Below, piece by piece: positions 24,419-33,775 of a DNA stretch of 64,000 bases (positions within the stretch are counted from its first letter, which is position 1; every line of letters starts with the position of its first letter). Origin of the DNA: Salinimicrobium sp. TH3 (GTDB lineage: Bacteria > Bacteroidota > Bacteroidia > Flavobacteriales > Flavobacteriaceae). The notes under the pieces are model-generated. The model saw nothing but the letters and a program-made list of their open reading frames with translations, ran no database searches and had not been told where the DNA came from. The stretch spans positions 62,001 to 126,000 of the forward strand of contig NZ_JAPONB010000002.1 of assembly GCF_026676115.1 (NCBI RefSeq), written 5' to 3'. Position numbers and translations under genes: made by a program.

Positions 24419-25399
24419 ATGCATAAGGTAAAGGACATATTTTCTATTAACACCCCTCAGGATCTCACAAAAAAAGCTCTGCAGGTTTTCAACTACCAGT
24501 ATTTAAACAATCTGGTCTACAGGAAGTTCTGTGATCTTCTCCTTCGGGATCCCGCCGAAGTAGTTAGTCTTGAAAAAATTCCATTTCTACCCATAGAGTT
24601 CTTTAAAACCCATAAGGTTATTTCTTCTAAAGTTTCAGAAGAAATAACCTTTACCAGTAGCGGCACTACGGGTTCTCAAACCAGTAAACATTTTGTAACA
24701 GATCTAGGCATTTATGAGGAAAGTTTCCGCAGCGGGTTCACACATTTCTACGGAAGTGTGGAAAATTATGCGGTGCTCGCTTTACTTCCCTCCTATCTTG
24801 AAAGAGAAGGTTCTTCTTTGATCTATATGGCGCAGGATCTTATTGAAAAAAGTAATAATCCTGCGAGTGGATTTTACCTGCACGACCTGGATTCTCTCGT
24901 AGCAAACCTGAAAAAACTTGAAGAAAGGGGGCAAAAAACACTGTTAATAGGAGTGTCATTTGCGCTCCTCGATCTCGCCGAAAACTATTCCCTAAACCTG
25001 AAAAATACCATTGTGATGGAAACCGGCGGTATGAAAGGACGCCGAAAAGAAATGATTCGCACCGAACTTCATGAGTTGCTTAAAAAAGGTTTGGGTGTTG
25101 AAAACATTCACAGTGAATACGGGATGACCGAGTTACTGTCGCAGGCATACTCCCTCAAAAATGGCATTTTTGAATGTCCTCCCTGGATGAAAATTCTCAT
25201 TCGGGATCCCGAAGATGCCTTGAGCCTGCTACCCGAAGGAAAATCTGGCGGAATAAATATCATAGATCTGGCCAATATCAACTCCTGTTCATTTATAGCC
25301 ACACAAGATCTGGGAAAGAATTTAGACGGGCAAAGAACAGAGATTCTGGGCCGTTTCGACAACAGCGACATTCGAGGCTGTAATCTTATGGTTTTTTAA
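24419..25399 (+). CDS. LuxE/PaaK-like acyl-protein synthetase
   Basis: A 326-residue member of the adenylate-forming superfamily. The phosphate-binding loop TFTSSGTTGSQTSKHF and the later EYGMTELLSQAY motif match LuxE/acyl-protein synthetase and PaaK. It would activate a carboxylic acid as acyl-AMP and pass it to a thiol; the substrate is unknown. ATG 24419 (MHKVKDIFSINTPQ) is chosen because the upstream frame overlaps the previous stop. A perfect 19-bp palindrome TCAAAAATGGCATTTTTGA lies in the coding region. Confidence 0.82.
   Translation: MHKVKDIFSINTPQDLTKKALQVFNYQYLNNLVYRKFCDLLLRDPAEVVSLEKIPFLPIEFFKTHKVISSKVSEEITFTSSGTTGSQTSKHFVTDLGIYEESFRSGFTHFYGSVENYAVLALLPSYLEREGSSLIYMAQDLIEKSNNPASGFYLHDLDSLVANLKKLEERGQKTLLIGVSFALLDLAENYSLNLKNTIVMETGGMKGRRKEMIRTELHELLKKGLGVENIHSEYGMTELLSQAYSLKNGIFECPPWMKILIRDPEDALSLLPEGKSGGINIIDLANINSCSFIATQDLGKNLDGQRTEILGRFDNSDIRGCNLMVF
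25155..25173. repeat. Palindrome TCAAAAATG-G-CATTTTTGA inside the LuxE-like gene
   Basis: A perfect inverted repeat with 9-bp arms and one central base. Related, less perfect copies occur near 3413, 12845, 37834, 38954, 41363, 44534, 48856, 49932, 59937, 61169 and 63374. Confidence 0.6.
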
Positions 25400-25493
25400 C
25401 AAAAAAAGTTTTTTGCTGCTGTAAGGAATTGATTTTCTGCCGACTTAACAAACGGTTAGATTATGTTTTCATAATTGGTTGGTTAGTTAGATG

Positions 25494-25527
25494 CCCCCTT
25501 CGCCCCTCAAAAGGAAAGGGGGTTTCT
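25494..25527 (+). terminator. Probable terminator between the LuxE-like gene and tyrS
   Basis: CCCCCTT (25494-25500) pairs with AAGGGGG (25516-25522), then TTTCTTTATT on the plus strand. Confidence 0.7.
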
Positions 25528-25530
25528 TTA

Positions 25531-26826
25531 TTATTCCACCCTTATTATATAGGTATTCCTTTTCCCTTTATTTATAATTACATATTTATTGTTCAATAAA
25601 TCCTCTGTGGTGATTATGTAATCTTCTTTAACCTTTTCCTTGTTTACCGAAATTGAATTCTCTTTTAAGGCTCTTCTGGCCTCTCCATTAGAATTTAGAA
25701 ATTCTGTTTTTGCTGAAAGTGCAGCGATCATATCGAGACCAGCTTCCACATCTTCGCGTGAGACGCGGGCTTGTGGCACACCTTCAAAAACATCAAGAAA
25801 AGTAGCTTCATTCAGCTTTTTAAGATCATCTGCAGTACTCTTTCCAAAAAGAACCTCCGAGGCCTTTACAGCATTCTCGTACTCCTCATGGGAATGTACC
25901 ATTACTGTGATCTCTTCGGCCAGTTTTCGCTGCAGTTCTCTTTGATGAGGTGCCTCTTTATGTTTAACAACAAGTTCTTCTATTACTTCTTTTGAAAGGA
26001 AGGTAAATATTTTAATAAACCTCTCGGCGTCTTCATCGCTGGTGTTTAGCCAATACTGGTAGAACCTGTAAGGCGAAGTACGTGCAGGATCAAGCCAAAT
26101 GTTCCCGGCTTCAGTTTTCCCGAACTTGGTACCGTCTGCCTTGGTAATTAGCGGGCAGGTAAGAGCATATCCTTTTCCGTCCCCTATTCTTCGAATAAGT
26201 TCGGTTCCTGTAGTTATATTTCCCCACTGGTCACTACCACCCATTTGAAGCGTGCAATCAAGCTCCCTGTACAAATGCAGGAAATCATAACCCTGCACCA
26301 GTTGGTAGGTGAATTCGGTAAATGACATTCCTTCCGAAGAATCTGAAGACAAACGTTTCTTCACGCTGTCCTTAGACATCATGTAATTTACGGTGATATG
26401 TTTACCTACATCCCGAATAAAATCTAAAAAACTGAAATCTTTCATCCAGTCATAATTATTGACCATCACTGCCGCATTATCTGCATCACTTTCAAAGTCT
26501 AAAAATTTTGATAACTGATTTTTAAGGGCATTCTGGTTTTGAAGCAAAGTGGCTTCTGTAAGCAGGTTACGTTCATTGGATTTTCCCGAAGGATCACCTA
26601 TCATTCCTGTTGCACCACCTACTAAAGCTACAGGACGATGTCCCGCCTGTTGAAAATGTTTTAGCATCATAACCCCCACCAGGTGGCCTATATGTAAAGA
26701 ATCGGCGGTAGGATCAATTCCCACGTAAGCAGACCTAAGACCTTCTAAAAGATGCTCTTCGGTTCCCGGCATCACGTCGTGGATCATTCCTCTCCAGCTC
26801 AATTCGTCTACAAAATTCTTATTCAT
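25531..26826 (-). CDS. tyrS: Tyrosyl-tRNA synthetase
   Basis: A class I synthetase of 431 residues from ATG 26826 ([17 protein letters not shown]). It has the HIGH motif at 45-48 (HIGHLVG) and KFGKT as the KMSKS equivalent (about 233-237), with a C-terminal S4-like RNA-binding domain (about 365-431). The 17-codon upstream extension is hydrophobic and not family-like. It stands alone, divergent from the SDR gene. Confidence 0.96.
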   Translation of the reverse strand: MNKNFVDELSWRGMIHDVMPGTEEHLLEGLRSAYVGIDPTADSLHIGHLVGVMMLKHFQQAGHRPVALVGGATGMIGDPSGKSNERNLLTEATLLQNQNALKNQLSKFLDFESDADNAAVMVNNYDWMKDFSFLDFIRDVGKHITVNYMMSKDSVKKRLSSDSSEGMSFTEFTYQLVQGYDFLHLYRELDCTLQMGGSDQWGNITTGTELIRRIGDGKGYALTCPLITKADGTKFGKTEAGNIWLDPARTSPYRFYQYWLNTSDEDAERFIKIFTFLSKEVIEELVVKHKEAPHQRELQRKLAEEITVMVHSHEEYENAVKASEVLFGKSTADDLKKLNEATFLDVFEGVPQARVSREDVEAGLDMIAALSAKTEFLNSNGEARRALKENSISVNKEKVKEDYIITTEDLLNNKYVIINKGKRNTYIIRVE

Positions 26827-26909
26827 AATCTTTCTTTTGAAGTAAAAAACAGCCGTAAAGATACCATAAAGCTTCATTTTTCCTAAGTGGTTTTAGCTAT
26901 ATTTACCTC

Positions 26910-27929
26910 ATGATTTTAGTTACCGGAGGCACAGGCTTAGTAGGCTCTCATTTGCTGCTGGATCTTGTAAAAGCAGGAAAACCAGTTCGCGCGATCTATC
27001 GTACAGAAGAAAGCTTAAAGGCTGTCAAAAATGTATTTTCCTACACCAATTCTCAAGATGAGACCAACCTGCTCTTTTCCCAAATCGAGTGGCAAATAGC
27101 AGATATTACAGATGTACCTTCCTTAAAAATGGCATTTAAGGATATTGATCTTGTATATCACTGCGCTGCGCTGGTAAGTTTTGACACCTCTAAAGATGCC
27201 GAATTAAGAAAGGTCAATATTGAGGGAACTGCCAATATCGTCAACTTCTGTATCAAAAATGAAGTGGAAAAATTATGCTTTGTAAGCTCTATTGCCACAT
27301 TGGATAAAAAACCGGAACAAAATGAACTCACGGAATTATCCTTTTGGAACAAGGAGCTCAACCATAGCATGTACGCTATTACAAAATATGGGGCAGAGAT
27401 GGAAGTATGGCGTGCAAGCCAGGAAGGAGTGCCGGTAGTGATCGTCAACCCCGGAGTGATCATTGGGCCCGGTTTCTGGAACTGTGGCAGCGGTAAAATC
27501 TTTAAAAAGATAAACCAGGGTATGGACTACTATTTCCCTAAAACCACAGGATTCGTTGGGGTTTGGGATGTTATAAAGGTTATGCGGGAGCTTACAACCT
27601 CACCTGTAAAAAATGAGGAATTTATAGTAGTTTCTGAAAATATGTCTTTTAAGGACGTCTTCTCTATGACAGCAAAAAGTCTTGGTAAACCGGCGCCTTC
27701 AAAGCAGCTGAAAAAATGGATGATTTTTACAGGATGGCTTTGGCAGGAAATTTCAGGTTTATTCACTAACAAAGAGAAGCAGCTGGAAATGAGGTCTCGA
27801 AAAACCCTTTTTGAGCATTCCTTCTACTCTTCTGCAAAACTAAAGCAACAATTGGCTTTTGAATTTGAACCCATATCACAAGTAATAGAAAAAACTGTTA
27901 CTTCCTTCCGGAAGGATCTTCAGAATTAA
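26910..27929 (+). CDS. NAD-dependent epimerase/dehydratase (extended SDR)
   Basis: A 339-residue Rossmann-fold protein. The nucleotide site is VTGGTGLVGSH near residues 4-14 and the catalytic pair is YAITKYGAE (Tyr-x3-Lys) preceded by VSSIATL. A substrate such as a nucleotide sugar or a dihydroflavonol-like ketone cannot be inferred. It converges on the DUF4296 gene with only 6 bp between stops. Confidence 0.85.
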   Translation: MILVTGGTGLVGSHLLLDLVKAGKPVRAIYRTEESLKAVKNVFSYTNSQDETNLLFSQIEWQIADITDVPSLKMAFKDIDLVYHCAALVSFDTSKDAELRKVNIEGTANIVNFCIKNEVEKLCFVSSIATLDKKPEQNELTELSFWNKELNHSMYAITKYGAEMEVWRASQEGVPVVIVNPGVIIGPGFWNCGSGKIFKKINQGMDYYFPKTTGFVGVWDVIKVMRELTTSPVKNEEFIVVSENMSFKDVFSMTAKSLGKPAPSKQLKKWMIFTGWLWQEISGLFTNKEKQLEMRSRKTLFEHSFYSSAKLKQQLAFEFEPISQVIEKTVTSFRKDLQN

Positions 27930-27935
27930 TGATTA

Positions 27936-28421
27936 CTACTGTCGCTGGTTTCGAGAAACAGGAACAGCAAGATCCCGATTTATGCGACGGGGTACAAGTG
28001 TATCATTAATAAATTTGCGGGGGACAATTGAATCATTCCCAGGAGCTTTTCTTAGAGAATCCCGTTTCTGCTCCTCAATTTCTCTTATAGAATCATATTG
28101 TTTCATCAATATCTCCAGCCTTTCCTTCACTCTGTCATAGATCATTTGGTACTCTTTGTAGTTCTCAGCATAATAGTTATTGCTTTGAACCAGTTGCACG
28201 CTATCAATTCCATATTTATTGGTGAGATAAGGGTAGGCATTAATTCCCTTTTCCTCCATGAGGCTCTTGTTATAGCTCCTCGCCCCATGAAGAATTGAGA
28301 GCTCGGTAAGCACCTCTACCATTTTCTCCTCGGGAATAAGGTTATCGGGTTTTGGAGTGCGGTCAATGTCCTGGCAGGATGCCAGTAAAACTAAAGACAA
28401 AACTCCCAACAACTTCTTCAT
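27936..28421 (-). CDS. DUF4296 lipoprotein
   Basis: A 161-residue lipoprotein starting at ATG 28421 (MKKLLGVLSLVLLASC), with lipobox Cys at residue 16. The body matches the Bacteroidota DUF4296 pattern (LIPEEKMVEVLTELSILHGAR, then NKYGIDSVQLVQSNNYY). The charged C-terminal tail is disordered-looking. The function is unknown. The start lies 1 bp past the pyrC stop, so it is translated from the pyrC message. Confidence 0.85.
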   Translation of the reverse strand: MKKLLGVLSLVLLASCQDIDRTPKPDNLIPEEKMVEVLTELSILHGARSYNKSLMEEKGINAYPYLTNKYGIDSVQLVQSNNYYAENYKEYQMIYDRVKERLEILMKQYDSIREIEEQKRDSLRKAPGNDSIVPRKFINDTLVPRRINRDLAVPVSRNQRQ

Positions 28422-28422
28422 G

Positions 28423-29763
28423 TTAACGATCAAATTTTAATCTTTCGGCCTTTACAAAAGGAGTAAAATTAAAGTTTTTGTAAACGAGATTTCCATTGAC
28501 AAAAGTATGGGTAACCCTGGATTTAAAGGTGGTTCCTTCAAATGGAGACCAGCCACATTTATAGAGCGTATTCCCCGGCTGCACTGCCCATGGAGCATTA
28601 AGGTCCACCAGCACAAGATCTGCCTTGTATCCTTCTCTGATAAATCCGCGTTTCTCGATGTCAAAAAGAATAGCCGGATTGTGGCACATTTTCTCAACAA
28701 TTTTTTCCAGGGAAATTTTTCCCTGGTGATGCATTTGTAACATAGCCGGCAATGCATGTTGTACCAAAGGACCTCCGCTGGGAGCCTTGGTATATACATT
28801 CTTCTTTTCCTCCCGGGTGTGCGGCGCATGATCTGTTGCGATCACATCTATTTTATCTTCAATAAGTGCTTTTAAAAGTGCCTCCTGGTCCTTCTCGGTC
28901 TTAACAGCTGGATTCCACTTAATAAAAGTGCCTTTTGTTTTATAATCTGAATCATTGAACCAAAGGTGATGCACGCAAACCTCGGCGGTGATCATTTTCT
29001 CCTTTAGCGGTTTTTTACTATCAAATAATTTAAGCTCTTTTGCCGTAGAAAGATGAAAAACATGTAACCGGGCCCCAGTTTTTTTTGCCAAAGCAACAGC
29101 TCTCGATGAGGATAGGAAACATGCTTCTTCACTTCGAATTTTGGGGTGCATCTCAATGGGAATATCATCCCCGTATTGTTCTTTATACTCCTGTAAATTG
29201 TTTTGGATTGTTTTCTCATCCTCACAATGAGCGGCGATCAATACCGGAGATTCCTTAAAGATCATCTCCAACACTTTTTCATCATCTACCAGCATATTTC
29301 CCGTAGAGGATCCCAAAAATAACTTAAGAGCAGGAACTGTTTTTGGATCTATTTTCTTGATCTCTTCAAGATTATCATTAGTTCCTCCAAACATAAAAGC
29401 ATAGTTGGCATATGATACATGCTCTGCCAGTTTATACTTTTCTTCTAATAAGTCTATTGTTGTAGTTTGGGGATTGGTATTTGGCATTTCTATAAAAGAA
29501 GTAATACCACCCGCTACAGCCGCTTTAGAACCGGTCTCAATTGTTTCTTTGTGGGTAAGGCCGGGTTCCCTAAAGTGTACCTGATCATCTATTACTCCGG
29601 GCAGCAGGTAATTTCCTTCGGCATCTACAATATTTAAATTGGGAGATTTGGCACTTATACTAGATGCAATCTCAGTGATAATTCCATCTTCGATAAACAC
29701 ATCCCCTTCAAAGATAGAACCTTCATTGACAATCTTTGCATTCTTAATTAATACCTTCTTCAT
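28423..29763 (-). CDS. pyrC: Dihydroorotase (class I)
   Basis: A 446-residue amidohydrolase of pyrimidine synthesis (carbamoyl-aspartate to dihydroorotate). The first metal-binding motif is DQVHFREPG near 59-67, followed by MPNTNPQT, the HCED segment, and DHAPHTREEK late in the barrel, all typical of class I dihydroorotases. It is coupled to the upstream glycosyltransferase (overlap at 29763) and the downstream DUF4296 gene. Confidence 0.93.
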   Translation of the reverse strand: MKKVLIKNAKIVNEGSIFEGDVFIEDGIITEIASSISAKSPNLNIVDAEGNYLLPGVIDDQVHFREPGLTHKETIETGSKAAVAGGITSFIEMPNTNPQTTTIDLLEEKYKLAEHVSYANYAFMFGGTNDNLEEIKKIDPKTVPALKLFLGSSTGNMLVDDEKVLEMIFKESPVLIAAHCEDEKTIQNNLQEYKEQYGDDIPIEMHPKIRSEEACFLSSSRAVALAKKTGARLHVFHLSTAKELKLFDSKKPLKEKMITAEVCVHHLWFNDSDYKTKGTFIKWNPAVKTEKDQEALLKALIEDKIDVIATDHAPHTREEKKNVYTKAPSGGPLVQHALPAMLQMHHQGKISLEKIVEKMCHNPAILFDIEKRGFIREGYKADLVLVDLNAPWAVQPGNTLYKCGWSPFEGTTFKSRVTHTFVNGNLVYKNFNFTPFVKAERLKFDR

Positions 29764-30503
29764 TATATTGTCATCTTATTAAACAGACTATTTACTTTCA
29801 TTTTTACAACTCCAAACACAGCCTCCCAAATAATTGAACCACTCATTTTGGAGGTTCCCCGGGTTCTGTCGGTGAAAATAACCGGTACTTCCACAATTCG
29901 GAATTTAGCCAGGTAAGCCTTAAATTTCATTTCTATTTGAAAAGCATATCCCACAAATTTTATTTTATCCAGGTGTATCCTCTCCAGCACTTCTCTTTTA
30001 TAGCATACAAATCCTGCGGTGGTGTCTTCCACAGGCATAGCCGTAATTAATCGAACGTATTTAGATGCCAGCCATGACAGCAACACCCTGCTCATTGGCC
30101 AGTTAACAACATTTACGCCGGTTTTATATCTTGAACCAACTGCAACATGAGCTCCTCCCCTCCTGCAGGCGTTAAACAACCGTATAAGATCATTGGGGTT
30201 GTGGGAAAAATCAGCATCCATTTGGAAGATGTATGTGTATTCCCTTTCAAGAACCCATTTAAAACCTTTAATGTAAGCAGTACCCAGGCCAGACTTCCCC
30301 TCTCTTTCAATTAGAAATAACCGATCCTTAAATGAGGGCTCAAGAGATCTTACAATCCCGGCAGTCCCATCGGGAGAATTATCGTCCACCACCAATATGT
30401 GAAAACTCCGTTGAAGAGAAAAGACATTTTTAATGATCTTTTCAATATTTTCTTTTTCGTTGTAGGTGGGTATTATAACAATCCCATCTGGCATAGAATT
30501 CAT
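29763..30503 (-). CDS. Polyprenol-phosphate mannosyltransferase-like GT2 enzyme
   Basis: A 246-residue GT-A glycosyltransferase related to dolichol-phosphate mannose synthase: IPTYNEKENIEKI near 11-23, VVDDNSPDGTAG, and the metal site QMDADFSHNPNDL. Only weak C-terminal hydrophobicity is present, so it is the soluble or peripheral type. It probably charges a polyprenyl phosphate with a hexose for envelope glycans or protein O-glycosylation. The second Met (30494, MPDGIVIIPTY) is an alternative start. Confidence 0.87.
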   Translation of the reverse strand: MNSMPDGIVIIPTYNEKENIEKIIKNVFSLQRSFHILVVDDNSPDGTAGIVRSLEPSFKDRLFLIEREGKSGLGTAYIKGFKWVLEREYTYIFQMDADFSHNPNDLIRLFNACRRGGAHVAVGSRYKTGVNVVNWPMSRVLLSWLASKYVRLITAMPVEDTTAGFVCYKREVLERIHLDKIKFVGYAFQIEMKFKAYLAKFRIVEVPVIFTDRTRGTSKMSGSIIWEAVFGVVKMKVNSLFNKMTI

Positions 30504-30570
30504 TTGGGCAAATGTAACTATTTTTAAAGTTTAGGATGAAGTTTCAAACCTCTTTTAATCGTATAAATCC

Positions 30571-30578
30571 TACCTTTG
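30571..30578 (+). promoter_or_regulatory. -7 box TACCTTTG of the DUF4271-hemD pair
   Basis: An exact TAnnTTTG match 16 bp before the TTG start of the DUF4271 gene. Confidence 0.55.
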
Positions 30579-30594
30579 TAGAAAAGAATTTTTA

Positions 30595-31263
30595 TTGGAA
30601 GCTATAGAAAGACATGCGGTTTCATTAGACTGGATTACCCTGTTGCTGGTTCTGGTTTTAGGCCTGCTGGTTATTGCCAAATATGCTTTTAATCAGCGCT
30701 TTGCACATTTTATCATGCTTTTCGCCACAGATAAGTACCTTCTTCTTAAAGGAAAGGACCCCAACCTCTTTCATCCCTTTAATGTGCTCCTGTTTGCAGT
30801 CAATGTGGTTTCTGTGGGGCTTTTTATTTTTATATTCTACATAACTTTTACAGAAGGGTACCCAGATAGACCGCTGGTAGTATTTCTAAGAATAATCACC
30901 GCATATACCACTTTTGTTCTGCTTAAATTTTCTCTTGAAAAAATTCTGGCAGATGTTATTTCGGTCAATAACAAAATGAACTATTATCTTTTTTATAAAT
31001 TAAGTTACCGAAACTTTACAGCCCTGGTACTGCTCCCGCTAAGCATTTTCTTTTTATACAGTTGGGAACCAACCAAGCTGGTGCTTTACATAACGCTGGG
31101 CCTCATTTTAACTTTGAATTTGATCACTCTGCTGAGTGTTTTCACCAAAAACCGACAGTATATTTCAAGCAATTGGTTTTATTTTATTTTGTATCTTTGC
31201 GCTCTCGAAATTGGTCCTTATTATATTTTATATAAGCTGGTTACCAAGTTCCAGGGTCAATAA
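30595..31263 (+). CDS. DUF4271 integral membrane protein (TTG start)
   Basis: A 222-residue inner-membrane protein with about six hydrophobic helices (near 13-33, 62-85, 96-118, 136-158, 162-184 and 193-215). The frame starts with TTG, as no in-frame ATG precedes the first helix. The conserved FNQRFAHFIMLF segment fits DUF4271, a Bacteroidota family usually found immediately ahead of hemD, as here (5 bp apart). The function is unknown. Confidence 0.83.
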   Translation: MEAIERHAVSLDWITLLLVLVLGLLVIAKYAFNQRFAHFIMLFATDKYLLLKGKDPNLFHPFNVLLFAVNVVSVGLFIFIFYITFTEGYPDRPLVVFLRIITAYTTFVLLKFSLEKILADVISVNNKMNYYLFYKLSYRNFTALVLLPLSIFFLYSWEPTKLVLYITLGLILTLNLITLLSVFTKNRQYISSNWFYFILYLCALEIGPYYILYKLVTKFQGQ

Positions 31264-31268
31264 AAAAA

Positions 31269-32027
31269 ATGTATATGAAAGTGAAAACAATTTTGGTTTC
31301 TCAACCAGAACCGAAGGTTGAAAATTCTCCTTATTTTGATCTTGAAGAAAAGCAGAAAGTAAAAATAGATTTTATTCCGTTTATCCATGTTGAAGGGGTT
31401 TCTTCAAAGGATGTAAGACAACAAAAGGTTGACCTTTCTAATTACACCGCTATTATTCTCACCAGCCGTAACTCTGTGGATCATTTCTTTAGAATAGCTG
31501 AAGAAATGAGATTTAAGGTACCCGATACCCTTAAATACTTTTGCCAAAGTGAGGCAGTAGCCTATTACCTACAGAAGTATGTGGTTTACCGCAAGCGGAA
31601 AATTTACGTGGGGAAAAGAACTTTTGCTGAACTATCCCCGCTTATTAAAAAGTATAAGAACGAAAAGTTCCTTTTACCATCTTCAGATATGCTGAAGCCT
31701 GATGTGCCAAAGACCCTAAACAAACTTGGTGTAGATTGGAAAAAAGCCGTTTTCTATAAAACCGTAGTTAGTGATCTCTCGCATTTAAGAGAGGTTTTTT
31801 ACGACATCCTGGTTTTCTTTAGTCCTAGCGGAATTAAATCTCTCTTCGAGAACTTCCCGGATTTTAAACAAAACAATACGAAAATTGCTGTTTTTGGAAA
31901 TACAACTGTTAAGGCAGCTAAAGATCACGGGCTGGTAGTAAACATACAGGCTCCCACCCCCGAAACACCTTCAATGACTATGGCTCTTGAGAAATATATC
32001 AAGGAACAAAATAAGAAGGCTCATTAG
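31269..32027 (+). CDS. hemD: Uroporphyrinogen-III synthase-like protein
   Basis: A 252-residue two-lobed HemD fold that cyclises hydroxymethylbilane in haem synthesis. Typical elements are IILTSRNSVDHFF near residues 57-70, and VFFSPSGIKSLFE with IAVFGNTTVKAA in the second half. HemD sequences are poorly conserved, so the fold and context support the call more than exact residues. ATG 31275 (MKVKTILVSQP) is an alternative start. It ends just before a long bidirectional terminator. Confidence 0.85.
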   Translation: MYMKVKTILVSQPEPKVENSPYFDLEEKQKVKIDFIPFIHVEGVSSKDVRQQKVDLSNYTAIILTSRNSVDHFFRIAEEMRFKVPDTLKYFCQSEAVAYYLQKYVVYRKRKIYVGKRTFAELSPLIKKYKNEKFLLPSSDMLKPDVPKTLNKLGVDWKKAVFYKTVVSDLSHLREVFYDILVFFSPSGIKSLFENFPDFKQNNTKIAVFGNTTVKAAKDHGLVVNIQAPTPETPSMTMALEKYIKEQNKKAH

Positions 32028-32040
32028 AACCTTTAGATTA

Positions 32041-32089
32041 TATAAGAAATAAAAAAACCGGCAAATTGCCGGTTTTTTTATTTCTTATA
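32041..32089. terminator. 49-bp perfect palindrome acting as bidirectional terminator
   Basis: The 24-bp arms are exact reverse complements with a single central base (32065). The core is CCGGCAA-A-TTGCCGG, flanked by seven A and seven T, then ATAAGAAAT / ATTTCTTAT. It separates the convergent hemD and pckA genes. Confidence 0.93.
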
Positions 32090-32098
32090 AGTTCCTTT

Positions 32099-33697
32099 TT
32101 AAACTTTGGGAGCACCTGAAAGTATCTCTTCATTAGCCTGTTTTTCGAATTTTTCGAAATTCTGCTGAAAAGAAATGGCAAGCTGATTTGCTTTTTTATC
32201 ATAGGCTTCTTTGTCTTTCCACGTGTTACGGGGATTTAATACCTCAGAAGGTACATTTTGACATTCCACCGGCATTTGTAGTCCAAAAACAGGATGCTCT
32301 ACAAATTCTACATTTTCCAGTTTACCTTCAAGCGCAGAGGAGATCATTTCCCTGGTATAGCGTAATTTCATCCTGGAACCTACCCCAAAAGGCCCGCCTG
32401 TCCAGCCTGTATTAACAAGCCAAACGTTTACGTTATTTTCCTTCATTTTTGCACTTAACATCTCGGCATATTTGGTAGGGTGCAATGGCATGAAAGGAGC
32501 TCCAAAACAGGCAGAAAAACTTGGAATAGGCTCATCAACCCCCGCCTCTGTTCCGGCTACTTTAGCAGTATATCCACTTATAAAATGATATGCGGCCTGT
32601 CCAGGGGTCAACTTACTTATAGGAGGCAATACCCCAAAAGCATCTGCTGTAAGGAAGAAAATATTCTTTGGATTTTCTCCAATAGACGGCTCCTGAATAT
32701 TGTCAATGTGGTGTATTGGATAACTTACTCTGGTATTTTGAGTCACATCTGTATTTTCAAAATCTACGTCTCCATTCTCATCCAGCACTACGTTTTCCAG
32801 GATTGCACCCGGCTTAATAGCTCTAAAAATATCGGGTTCATTTTCTTCAGTAAGGTTAATGACTTTTGCATAACATCCCCCTTCAAAATTGAACACGCGG
32901 TTTTCTTTAGTCCAGCCGTGCTCATCATCTCCTATCAGTTTTCTCTCTGGATCTGCAGAAAGTGTAGTTTTCCCTGTTCCAGAAAGACCAAAGAAAATAG
33001 CAGTATCTCCTTCCTCACCTACATTGGCTGAACAATGCATTGGTAAAGTATTCTTATCTACAGGAAGAATAAAGTTAAGGGCAGAGAAAATTCCTTTTTT
33101 TATCTCACCCGTATATCCTGTCCCTCCAATAAGGGCAATTTTTTTTGTAAAGTTTAAAATCGCAAAGTTATGTTGCCTCGTGCCATCAACCTCGGGATCG
33201 GCCATAAATCCGGGAGCGTTGATTACAAGCCAGTCTTCCTTGAAATTTTCAAGCTCACTTTCCTCTGGCCTAAGAAACATGTTGTATGCGAAGAGATTGG
33301 ACCATGGATATTCATTAACAACCCGAATATTAAGCCTGTAGTCATCATCTGAACAGGCATAGGAATCTCTGGTGAACACTTCCTTTCCTGAAAGATATTT
33401 GGTCACTTTATCATAAAGTGCATCAAATTTTTCAGGATCAAAAGGGATATTAATATTTCCCCACCAAACTTTATCTTTGGTGATATCATCTTCCACAATA
33501 AAACGGTCTTTAGGAGACCTCCCGGTAAATTCGCCGGTATTCACAGCCAGAGCTCCCGAAGAAGCTTCTACTCCCTGTCCTTTTTCAATTGTGATCTCAT
33601 GTAGCTCCTTTGGAGAGAGTTGGTAATGAACTTCAGCATTGCTAATACCATATTGCTCCAGCGCAATCGTTTTCGTAATTCGTTTTTTAGCCAACAT
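32099..33697 (-). CDS. pckA: Phosphoenolpyruvate carboxykinase (ATP)
   Basis: A 532-residue gluconeogenic enzyme converting oxaloacetate and ATP to PEP, CO2 and ADP. The kinase-1a P-loop is GLSGTGKTT at 237-245, followed by IGDDEHGW. The oxaloacetate-binding N-terminal region has FTGRSPKDRF near 57-66. The length is normal for the ATP type. It is monocistronic, with a TACTTTTG -7 box on the minus strand at 33731-33738. Confidence 0.97.
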   Translation of the reverse strand: MLAKKRITKTIALEQYGISNAEVHYQLSPKELHEITIEKGQGVEASSGALAVNTGEFTGRSPKDRFIVEDDITKDKVWWGNINIPFDPEKFDALYDKVTKYLSGKEVFTRDSYACSDDDYRLNIRVVNEYPWSNLFAYNMFLRPEESELENFKEDWLVINAPGFMADPEVDGTRQHNFAILNFTKKIALIGGTGYTGEIKKGIFSALNFILPVDKNTLPMHCSANVGEEGDTAIFFGLSGTGKTTLSADPERKLIGDDEHGWTKENRVFNFEGGCYAKVINLTEENEPDIFRAIKPGAILENVVLDENGDVDFENTDVTQNTRVSYPIHHIDNIQEPSIGENPKNIFFLTADAFGVLPPISKLTPGQAAYHFISGYTAKVAGTEAGVDEPIPSFSACFGAPFMPLHPTKYAEMLSAKMKENNVNVWLVNTGWTGGPFGVGSRMKLRYTREMISSALEGKLENVEFVEHPVFGLQMPVECQNVPSEVLNPRNTWKDKEAYDKKANQLAISFQQNFEKFEKQANEEILSGAPKV

Positions 33698-33730
33698 AAA
33701 AAGTTTAGTTGAGTGTTTTGTTTAGGTCAA

Positions 33731-33738
33731 CAAAAGTA
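33731..33738 (-). promoter_or_regulatory. -7 box TACTTTTG of pckA
   Basis: A TAnnTTTG match on the minus strand, 34 bp before the pckA start. The nearest TTTG upstream leaves a short 14-bp spacer. Confidence 0.45.
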
Positions 33739-33775
33739 GAAAAACTTGGAAACAAACAGCAGGAGCTATTTTCTT

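Noticed and set aside
32480-33031. 183-codon plus-strand ORF opposite pckA
   Set aside because: It lies wholly antisense to the PEP carboxykinase P-loop region, with a composition typical of reversed coding sequence.
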